Shown piece after piece: positions 5,549 to 10,900 of a stretch of 10,900 nucleotides of DNA. Origin of the DNA: CAMTWJ01 sp964643605 (GTDB taxonomy: Bacteria; Patescibacteriota; Saccharimonadia; Saccharimonadales; 2-12-FULL-41-12); contig CAZXTF010000022.1 of the NCBI GenBank assembly GCA_964643605.1, positions 1-10,900 on the forward strand. Reading direction: 5' to 3'. Each line of letters begins with the position of its first letter. The stretch's first letter is position 1. Position numbers and translations under genes: made by a program. The notes below the pieces were generated by a model, which ran no database searches, was not told the origin of the DNA, and was given only the letters and a program-made list of their open reading frames with translations.

Positions 5549-6868
5549 ATGCTCTATCAAGTAATGAGTGTAGATGTAATTGTTGGTCTGCAGCGTGGAG
5601 ACGAAGGCAAAGGCCGTTTTGTGGACCTCGAAGCAGAAAAATATGACGTAGTGGCCCGTGGTAATGGTGGAGCTAATGCTGGCCATACTATTGCTGTTGA
5701 AGGCATGGATCCACTTGCGCTACACCAAATACCATCTGGTATTGCATATTCGGATAAGGTTAATATTATCGGCAATGGTGTTTATGTAGACCCTAGGCGA
5801 CTGCAGGATGAGATTAATGATGCCAGGCAAGCTGGTATTAGCGTTGAGCCAAACAAGTTGCTTGTGAGCAATATCGCTCACTTGGTAATGCCACATCATG
5901 TACGGCTCGATTGCCTACGTGAAGAAGGTACTGGCAGCCAAGGCAGCACCAAAGCAGGTATTGCTTTTGTCGCAGCTGACAAATACTTGCGTGAGGGTAT
6001 TCGTACCGAAGATATTTTAAGCCTTAATCAACAGCAACTGAGAAGCCTCGCCCTTGATGGGCTTATCAGTATTTTCCCAAAAATAAGAACCAACAAGGAT
6101 GTAAAATCTATTACACAAGAGTTCGGAGAAGAAGCAGAGGAGTGGGCACAGTCCTGCGAAGAGTTAAAACCATACTTGGCTGATACAGTCGACGTTATAC
6201 GAGAATTCCTAAACGATGATAAGCGTGTACTTGCAGAAGGTGCTCAGGCCTACTGGCTCGATGTCAATCATGGGATGTATCCATATGTAACTTCATCATC
6301 CACAACCGTGAACGGCCTTATGGACGGATTAGGCTTATCGCACAAAGATATCGGGGGAGTAACAGGAGTTGCTAAGATGGTGCGCTCGCACGTTGGCGGT
6401 GGACCATTTGTCACTCGCATCGCTGATCAGGCTCTCACAAAAATACTTCGTGGTGAAAAGGGCGAAGTAGACAGCGAACACGGCGCCACCACAGGCCGAG
6501 AACGAGAGGTTGGCTATCCAGACTTTGTAGAACTTCGCAATGCCCTCGATGGTAATGGCGTTGATAAATTAGTGTTATCCAAAATGGACTGTGTGCATAA
6601 ATTTGGCAAAACTGTACTCGTCGCAACAGAGTACAATTTTGATGGTAAAAAGCTCAATAGAGCACCAAGTTCGGCCAAAGATCTGGCTACGTGCACGCCA
6701 ATTTATACAGAAATGAAAACATGGGGCAAAGAAATTACAGAGGCCAAAAGTTGGCTTGATCTACCCGAACCCGCAAAAGATTTTATAATGCTGGCCGAAC
6801 AAACGCTGAGCATACAGACGAGCATGATCGGCGTTGGCCCCGAACGCAACCAAGTTATAGAGCTTTAA
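5549..6868 (+). CDS. purA: adenylosuccinate synthetase
   Basis: A GTP-dependent enzyme joining IMP and aspartate to adenylosuccinate, the first step from IMP to AMP; 439 residues, normal length. The N-terminal P-loop-like segment is QRGDEGKGR, with catalytic D18 in GDE and H46 in NAGHT; these equal D13 and H41 in E. coli numbering if counted from M6. Other conserved parts are GNGVYVDP (about 76), the IMP loop GSTKAGI (132-138, in place of GTTGRGI), EGAQ (about 231), YPYVTSSSTT (about 248), the aspartate loop TTGRER, the guanine-binding SKMD and the C-terminal GPERNQV. The usual QWGDEGKGK appears as QRGDEGKGR, a divergent form. The start at 5549 has AGAGGT five bases upstream; homology begins at the internal ATG 5564, which lacks a ribosome site. 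The stop overlaps that of the convergent guaB by four bases. Confidence 0.95.
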   Translation: MLYQVMSVDVIVGLQRGDEGKGRFVDLEAEKYDVVARGNGGANAGHTIAVEGMDPLALHQIPSGIAYSDKVNIIGNGVYVDPRRLQDEINDARQAGISVEPNKLLVSNIAHLVMPHHVRLDCLREEGTGSQGSTKAGIAFVAADKYLREGIRTEDILSLNQQQLRSLALDGLISIFPKIRTNKDVKSITQEFGEEAEEWAQSCEELKPYLADTVDVIREFLNDDKRVLAEGAQAYWLDVNHGMYPYVTSSSTTVNGLMDGLGLSHKDIGGVTGVAKMVRSHVGGGPFVTRIADQALTKILRGEKGEVDSEHGATTGREREVGYPDFVELRNALDGNGVDKLVLSKMDCVHKFGKTVLVATEYNFDGKKLNRAPSSAKDLATCTPIYTEMKTWGKEITEAKSWLDLPEPAKDFIMLAEQTLSIQTSMIGVGPERNQVIEL

Positions 6869-8352
6869 ATAATTTCTACGTCGTGTGGGTGAGACTCTCG
6901 CAAACCAGCGTTTGTAATTCTATAAAAATTTGTTTCTTGGTGATGATCTTTAATCGTCGCAGCACCAGTATAGGACATACCTTTTCTTAGGGCCTTTTCG
7001 TCTTTTTTAACGACATCTACTACTGAACCTCTGAAAGGAACCTCTGTCTCTACTCCCTCTGCTAAGGGGTTATCAGAGCCATATCGTTCTCGGGCTGCAG
7101 CACTTGCTTTCAGAGCACTTGGAGAACCCATGCCTCTGTACAGTTTTACTTGTGCTCCATTCGGTCGCTGAATAATCTCACCTGGCGACTCTTTTGTTCC
7201 AGCTAAACGACCACCCATCATCACTGAGTCTCCACCGGCGGCAATAGCGATAGGGATATCACCTCTGTTTGCAATACCACCATCTGCGCACACTGGAATA
7301 CCAAAACCACTCACAGCTCTAGCGCATTCATAAACAGCTGTCACTTGGGGCGTACCGATACCCGTTTCAATTCGGGTAGTGCAAATAGAGCCCGGTCCTT
7401 GACCAACTTTGATACCATCGGCACCAGCTTCTGCCAGCAGCCGTGCGGATTTAGGGTTTGAGATATTACCAACTACCACGTCCAAATCAGGGAAGTTCTC
7501 TTTTAGATTCTTTAAAGCCGCAAAGGCATAGCTTGAGTCGCCTTGTGCCGTATCAATAACTGCTACGTCTAGATGCTTATACATTTCACGCACCCGCTCT
7601 ACACCCATATCGTCTGTTGGGATTGCGGCAGCAGTCCGCAAACGGCCGTTTTTATCAAGATTGAAACCACTCCTATCTTCTTCCAGTTTTTCTTTGACGT
7701 CAGAATATAGGTATAGTCCCGCCAAAATACCATCGTCATCTAACAATGGTAGCATGGTTTTTTTGTGGTCTTTCATAATTTTATACGCATCTTCAAGGGA
7801 AGTGCCATTTGGGGCACTTACAATCTCTTCGATAGGCGTCATCACAGCTCCCACAGAATCAAATACACTATCACTAAAACGAAAGCTACCTTGAGTTAAC
7901 AGACCAAGTAACTTTTTCTCATCATCTACAACCGGAAAAGTGTGGAAGGTCCACTTATGCTCGTCTCTCGCTTGCAGAACTTTTTCTAATGTCACATCTG
8001 GGGTAAACGTTCTTGGTTCATCTATAAACTCATTGAGTGCAAATTTTACTCTTCTGACTTCTTTTTTTTGGGACTCAATATCAAGCCCTGCATGAATAAC
8101 TCCCAGCCCTCCCAGCTTAGCCATGGCAATTGCCATTCTTGACTCTGTGACAGTATCCATAGCAGCACTAACAATAGGAGTCTTAAGCTCTACATTACGA
8201 GAAAAATAACTAGCTGTACTGATATCGGCTGCACTGACCTGACTTGGACCGGCTTCCATACGAACATCGTCAAAAGTGAGAGCTATGCGTTCACGACGAA
8301 GACTAGCAAAGAAGGCTTCTTTTTCTGGATTTACTTTCTCTGGATCAACCAT
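6865..8352 (-). CDS. guaB: inosine-5'-monophosphate dehydrogenase
   Basis: NAD-dependent oxidation of IMP to XMP, the committed step toward GMP; 495 residues from the chosen start. A TIM barrel is interrupted by two CBS domains (about 113-228), which usually bind adenine or guanine nucleotides and regulate activity. The active-site loop GPGSICTTR holds catalytic C324. CADGGIANRGD (355-365) binds the phosphate region. YRGMGS (405-410) and the flap dyad R423-Y424 mark it as IMPDH rather than GMP reductase. An ATG at 8400 would give 16 more residues, but it lies upstream of the predicted transcript start. The ATG at 8350-8352 has GGAG six to eight bases before it, so it is preferred. An odd detail is DTAQGDS where DTAHGHS is common. 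It converges with purA, the competing user of IMP. Confidence 0.95.
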   Translation of the reverse strand: MVDPEKVNPEKEAFFASLRRERIALTFDDVRMEAGPSQVSAADISTASYFSRNVELKTPIVSAAMDTVTESRMAIAMAKLGGLGVIHAGLDIESQKKEVRRVKFALNEFIDEPRTFTPDVTLEKVLQARDEHKWTFHTFPVVDDEKKLLGLLTQGSFRFSDSVFDSVGAVMTPIEEIVSAPNGTSLEDAYKIMKDHKKTMLPLLDDDGILAGLYLYSDVKEKLEEDRSGFNLDKNGRLRTAAAIPTDDMGVERVREMYKHLDVAVIDTAQGDSSYAFAALKNLKENFPDLDVVVGNISNPKSARLLAEAGADGIKVGQGPGSICTTRIETGIGTPQVTAVYECARAVSGFGIPVCADGGIANRGDIPIAIAAGGDSVMMGGRLAGTKESPGEIIQRPNGAQVKLYRGMGSPSALKASAAARERYGSDNPLAEGVETEVPFRGSVVDVVKKDEKALRKGMSYTGAATIKDHHQETNFYRITNAGLRESHPHDVEII

Positions 8353-8376
8353 ATTACTCTCCGTTTGTTTCCAACG

Positions 8377-8385
8377 ATTGTACCA
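8377..8385 (-). promoter_or_regulatory. extended -10 promoter of guaB
   Basis: The minus strand reads TGG-TACAAT, five of six matches to the -10 consensus with a TGn extension. The predicted transcript start is near 8370, giving an 18-base leader with the GGAG ribosome site. This decides for the 8352 start over 8400. Confidence 0.55.
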
Positions 8386-8432
8386 CACTACCTGCGACAA
8401 ATGGTCAAGAATCTAGAGTAATTTGCTTATGG

Positions 8433-8461
8433 TTGGAGCTCTCAGCAGCAGATGAGATAAT
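8433..8461 (+). promoter_or_regulatory. promoter of the NUDIX gene, near-leaderless
   Basis: TTGGAG (8433-8438), 17 bases, then GATAAT (8456-8461) preceded by TGA, an extended -10. The predicted start is about 8468, so the transcript would begin one or two bases before the ATG at 8470. The AGGGG just before the start would then not be transcribed in full. Confidence 0.5.
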
Positions 8462-8469
8462 AGGGGTAT

Positions 8470-8904
8470 ATGTCTGACAAACCCATGAGCCCGGAAGAAT
8501 TTCGGGCAATTTATTCAAAAGTCCCTCGATTATGCGTTGAGGTAATTATTAAAACCGAAGAAGGATACCTACTTACCAAGCGAGCCATGCCGCCCTGCGA
8601 AGGCCAATGGCACCTGCCTGGTGGCACTGTCCTATATAAGGAGACTTTGGAGCAAGCACTAAAACGAGTTGCTAGAGCCGAGCTTGGCGTCGATATAACC
8701 TCACAAAAATTTCTTGGCTATATGGAGTTTTTAAAAGTAGAAGAGCATCAAGGTTTTGATCACCCCATCAGCCTCGGCTTTTTGTGCACGCCAGAGCATA
8801 CCAACTTCACGCTTGATGCTCAGGCCTCAGAATACGCATTCTTCAAAGAGCTTCCCAAAAATACTCTAAAAGAACAAAAAGAATTTTTAGAGTCTCTTTT
8901 CTAA
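8470..8904 (+). CDS. NUDIX hydrolase, NudD/Gmm-like variant
   Basis: A 144-residue single-domain NUDIX pyrophosphohydrolase. The box spans G52 to V74 with G52, E58, R66, E71 and G73 in place. The classic REUXEE core is replaced by R-V-A-R-A-E, so two of its glutamates are missing. The same altered pattern (R-L-T-M-A-E-L-G) is found in E. coli GDP-mannose mannosyl hydrolase (Gmm/NudD), which breaks the sugar-phosphate bond rather than the pyrophosphate. WHLPGG before the box and the TKRAMPPCEGQWHLPGG region also fit that subgroup. A nucleotide-sugar substrate is therefore plausible but unproven. No sugar-metabolism gene lies beside it. The start at 8470 has AGGGG only three bases upstream and an extended -10 eight bases upstream. 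Confidence 0.88.
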   Translation: MSDKPMSPEEFRAIYSKVPRLCVEVIIKTEEGYLLTKRAMPPCEGQWHLPGGTVLYKETLEQALKRVARAELGVDITSQKFLGYMEFLKVEEHQGFDHPISLGFLCTPEHTNFTLDAQASEYAFFKELPKNTLKEQKEFLESLF

Positions 8905-8920
8905 GAATTTTAAACTCAGC

Positions 8921-9092
8921 GTTTCGTCAGCAAAGTTTTTTAGTGTAGAAAGTACCCCCAAGCGGGCTCTCGTGATTGTCCTGACGAAGAACTTGCACAT
9001 AGCACGAAACATTAAGTACTTTTGGGAGGCAACAGAGAGCCCAAGCAGGGGCAAGCATATTAGAAAAAACCGGCTGCACCCGCCGGTTTTTT
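8921..9092 (+). ncRNA. candidate structured RNA ending in a terminator
   Basis: The 245 bases between the NUDIX gene and the response regulator hold no convincing gene but many complementary segments. GGGCTCTC (8964-8971) pairs with GAGAGCCC (9035-9042). Just outside it, CCCC (in 8955-8959) pairs with GGGG (9048-9051) across an internal loop of AAGC facing AAGCA. TTCGTCAG (8923-8930) pairs with CTGACGAA (8981-8988), but the overlapping GTTTCGT (8921-8927) can instead pair with ACGAAAC (9004-9010). AAAGTAC (8949-8955) pairs with GTACTTT (9016-9022). Several helices exclude one another or would form a pseudoknot. TAAACT (8911-8916) could be a -10. No match to tmRNA, RNase P, SRP or known riboswitch cores was recognised. 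It could be a small RNA or the leader of the regulator gene. Confidence 0.35.
9064..9092. terminator. intrinsic terminator, possibly bidirectional
   Basis: The stem CCGGC (9070-9074) / GCCGG (9082-9086) with a seven-base loop is followed by six T and preceded by six A. It works for plus-strand transcripts and may work in both directions. It separates the NUDIX gene and the putative RNA from the two-component operon. Confidence 0.8.
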
Positions 9093-9128
9093 GTGAGCTA
9101 ACTTACAGAACTTCAGTATTATCTCAGT

Positions 9129-9143
9129 TACAATATATAGTAT
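9129..9143 (+). promoter_or_regulatory. putative -10 region of the two-component operon
   Basis: Two overlapping candidates exist: TACAAT (9129-9134, five of six matches), giving a leader of about nine bases, and TAGTAT (9138-9143), which would start transcription on the ATG itself. Neither has a good -35 box. No Shine-Dalgarno precedes the ATG, so a very short or absent leader is likely. Confidence 0.35.
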
Positions 9144-9149
9144 TAGAGT

Positions 9150-9842
9150 ATGAGAATATTAATTGTAGAAGACGACCACAAGATAGCAGGAGCTATAAAA
9201 CGAGGACTGGAAAGACAATCCTACGCTGTCGATACATGTTATGACGGTGACAAGGGTATGGATATGGCGGTGAATGAGCCGTACGATTTAGTTATATTGG
9301 ATCGCATGCTCCCAGGTTCGTTCGATGGTATTGAAATTGTAAAAACTATGCGAGAAAAGAAAGTCCACACTCCAGTATTACTTTTGACCGCCAAAGATGG
9401 TGTGCTAGAGCGAGCAGCTGGACTAAACAGTGGCGCAGACGATTACCTGGTAAAGCCATTTGCTTTTGTAGAACTCATAGCACGAGTTCGAGCATTACTT
9501 CGGCGACCAAAAGAAACCCTCGACAACGTACTTTCGTATAAAGATTTGTCTATCGACACTGAGAACTTTGCAGTTGAACGAGCTGGGAAGCCGATAGAGT
9601 TAACACATCTCGAGTTTGCACTGCTCGAGTTCTTTATGCGCAATCGTGAACGAACATTGAGCAAAGAGCAGATAATCCAAAGCGTCTGGAATTACGATGC
9701 CGATGTATTGCCAAACACCGTAGAAGTATACGTTGGGTACCTGCGCAATAAAATTGATCGACCTTTCAAGAACAAACCCTCTCTTATAAATACCAAACGA
9801 GGTTTTGGCTACTACTTCGGAGAGTCACCGAGTGTTTCATAA
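9150..9842 (+). CDS. OmpR/PhoB family response regulator
   Basis: A 230-residue DNA-binding response regulator. The receiver domain (about 1-118) has the acidic pair D8-D9, phospho-acceptor D51 in VILDRMLPG, T80 in LLLTAKD and K102 in YLVKPF, all required for phosphorylation switching. The OmpR-type winged helix domain (about 125-226) shows LTHLEFALLEFFMRN, the VEVYVGYLRNKID recognition-helix region and the final NTKRGFGYYF hairpin. The histidine kinase gene overlaps its 3' end, so the two form a cognate pair. No target genes can be assigned. The start is supported by family length; it follows the terminator by 57 bases and has no Shine-Dalgarno. Confidence 0.95.
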   Translation: MRILIVEDDHKIAGAIKRGLERQSYAVDTCYDGDKGMDMAVNEPYDLVILDRMLPGSFDGIEIVKTMREKKVHTPVLLLTAKDGVLERAAGLNSGADDYLVKPFAFVELIARVRALLRRPKETLDNVLSYKDLSIDTENFAVERAGKPIELTHLEFALLEFFMRNRERTLSKEQIIQSVWNYDADVLPNTVEVYVGYLRNKIDRPFKNKPSLINTKRGFGYYFGESPSVS

Positions 9843-10842
9843 AACTATTGTCCGCCTCACGGCGTTTTACTTGGCTACCATTATGGCAATCAGCCTGTTC
9901 TTTAGCCTAAATTTATACAATATTTCGAGCAATGAAATCCGGCGGGGGATAGTTAGGCAAACACAATCTCTCGAGAGCCGACCACTTAACCCAGTACTGA
10001 ACGCAATTCGGAATGACCTACAAACTCAAAGAGAAGCAATTATTAACGAAGCAAACAACCAGCTAATTTTTCGCCTAGCTATAACTAACCTCGTAATCTT
10101 TATCGGGGGAGGAATCCTCAGTTATGCCTTAGCTCGCCGTACGCTGCGGCCAATTCAGGAAGTACACGAAGCCCAAAGTCGATTTATAGCCGATGCCAGC
10201 CACGAGCTTCGCACGCCAATAACAGCCATGAAGACAGAAACTGAAGTAGCATTGAGCGACCCCAAATTAACAGCAATCCAGGCAAAAAAGCAGCTAACTA
10301 GTAATGTGGAAGAGCTCGATAAACTTACTACTCTTACCGATGGATTATTGCGCTTAGCTCGCCTCGATAACAACCGGCACGAAATAAAACCTATAGACGT
10401 ACACACTCTTGTTCAGGACAGTATCAGCAGAGTACTACCCCTTGCCGAAGTCAAGAAGATTCTTATTAACCCCGCAGTACCTGAGGATATCACCGTGCAG
10501 GGTGATCAACATCTGCTCAGCGAGATGTTAGTAACTATCCTAGATAACGCTATCAAATACAGCCCAAATAAGTCAGAGATCAATGTGCAGGCTTCAAAAA
10601 ACAAACAGCAGGTGAAGATTGCTATTACAGACCACGGGAAGGGGATTTTGGCAGTAGATATACCGTACATATTCGATCGTTTTTATCGAGCAGATAGTTC
10701 TCGTACCAAGTCTGGTGCCAACGGCTATGGACTCGGCCTGGCCATTGCTCACGATATTGCCAAACAACACGACGGCAATATCTCAGTCAAAAGCACCCAC
10801 GAAAAGGGGAGCACCTTTACCATTTTACTACCCCTGATCTAA
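9832..10842 (+). CDS. sensor histidine kinase, partner of the preceding regulator
   Basis: A membrane histidine kinase of 336 residues from the chosen GTG. TM1 (about 7-28) and TM2 (about 80-100) flank a short extracytoplasmic loop of about 50 residues with no recognised sensor fold. A short HAMP-like linker (about 101-116) leads to the dimerisation and phospho-acceptor domain with H124 in SHELRTP. The ATPase domain has N239 in the N box (DNAIKYSPN), the G1 box DHGKGI (about 267), the F box FDRFYRAD (281-288) and the G2 box GYGLGLAI (298-305). The GTG at 9832 has GGAG (9819-9822) nine bases upstream and overlaps the regulator stop by 11 bases. A TTG at 9805 in the same frame would add nine residues but lacks a ribosome site. 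Confidence 0.93.
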   Translation: MFHKTIVRLTAFYLATIMAISLFFSLNLYNISSNEIRRGIVRQTQSLESRPLNPVLNAIRNDLQTQREAIINEANNQLIFRLAITNLVIFIGGGILSYALARRTLRPIQEVHEAQSRFIADASHELRTPITAMKTETEVALSDPKLTAIQAKKQLTSNVEELDKLTTLTDGLLRLARLDNNRHEIKPIDVHTLVQDSISRVLPLAEVKKILINPAVPEDITVQGDQHLLSEMLVTILDNAIKYSPNKSEINVQASKNKQQVKIAITDHGKGILAVDIPYIFDRFYRADSSRTKSGANGYGLGLAIAHDIAKQHDGNISVKSTHEKGSTFTILLPLI

Positions 10843-10847
10843 TCCGT

Positions 10848-10853
10848 TATACT
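10848..10853 (+). promoter_or_regulatory. -10 element of the last gene, leaderless arrangement
   Basis: TATACT (five of six matches) lies exactly six bases before the ATG at 10860, so the predicted transcript would begin at the start codon. TTACTA (10825-10830) at a 17-base spacing is a weak -35. Confidence 0.45.
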
Positions 10854-10859
10854 AAAGTC

Positions 10860-10900
10860 ATGACACCAGACAAGTACACCCTTGGCGAACATATGCTGGC
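10860..10900 (+). CDS. start of an unidentified gene (partial)
   Basis: The ATG at 10860 opens a frame that continues to the window end (MTPDKYTLGEHML and one partial codon). It begins 17 bases after the histidine kinase stop on the same strand. It has no Shine-Dalgarno but a -10 box six bases upstream. Too little is present to name a function. Confidence 0.5.
   Translation, partial: MTPDKYTLGEHML

Noticed and set aside
5549..6868. PurZ-like (2-aminoadenylosuccinate) synthetase instead of PurA
   Set aside because: The catalytic Asp of GDEGKG, which PurZ lacks, is present, and the chromosomal context beside guaB fits ordinary AMP synthesis.
8350..8400. Longer N-terminus for IMP dehydrogenase starting at 8400
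   Set aside because: The extra 16 codons overlap the extended -10 (TGG-TACAAT) and lie upstream of the predicted transcript start; the ATG at 8352 has a proper ribosome site.
8972..9244. 90-codon plus-strand frame across the intergenic region
   Set aside because: It crosses the terminator hairpin and runs into the response regulator in another frame; its composition is not protein-like.
9805..9831. TTG start for the histidine kinase
   Set aside because: It has no ribosome site and lies deeper in the response regulator gene; the GTG at 9832 has GGAG upstream and gives a normal short N-terminus before TM1.
1..10900. UGA recoded as glycine (Gracilibacteria/Absconditabacteria code)
   Set aside because: All long genes stay open under the standard code with abundant GGN glycines and show no in-frame TGA.

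Overview
The window reads as bacterial chromosome from a small, host-dependent organism of the Candidate Phyla Radiation, most likely a Candidatus Saccharibacteria (TM7) relative. This is inferred from the gene mix and from protein resemblance recalled from memory; no search was run. Genes are short and tightly packed on both strands under the standard genetic code. Every complete gene stops with TAA or TAG, never TGA. No rRNA, tRNA, CRISPR array, transposase or phage gene was seen.

Left part (1-2455): a membrane permease of the polyketide-antibiotic exporter type runs in from the left edge. It is interrupted near its end by ten Ns that look like an uncollapsed contig overlap. Facing it on the minus strand is a two-gene operon: a two-TM protein of unknown function, then a VKOR-type disulfide-forming enzyme. 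A cysteine-free Crp/Fnr-type regulator is transcribed divergently. A near-palindromic Crp/Fnr-like box lies between them, centred at -41.5 of the predicted operon promoter. This suggests that the regulator controls envelope disulfide formation.

Middle (2456-5486): after the regulator come a YdeI/OmpD-associated-like small protein, an 80-residue two-TM protein, a secreted LysM-CHAP cell-wall hydrolase (minus), and a VIT/CCC1 iron-manganese transporter (minus) that appears to be read from a leaderless mRNA.

Right part (5549-10900): adenylosuccinate synthetase (purA) and IMP dehydrogenase (guaB) converge and overlap by four bases. They are the two competing exits from IMP, toward AMP and GMP. 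A NudD/Gmm-like NUDIX hydrolase follows, then a 245-base gene-free interval with dense complementary segments and a strong hairpin terminator, possibly a structured small RNA. An OmpR-type response regulator and its overlapping histidine kinase come next, then the first 14 codons of another gene whose -10 box lies six bases before its ATG.

Regulatory reading: genes with good Shine-Dalgarno sequences are mixed with genes whose -10 element lies only 6-8 bases before the start codon, so leaderless transcripts are probably common here.
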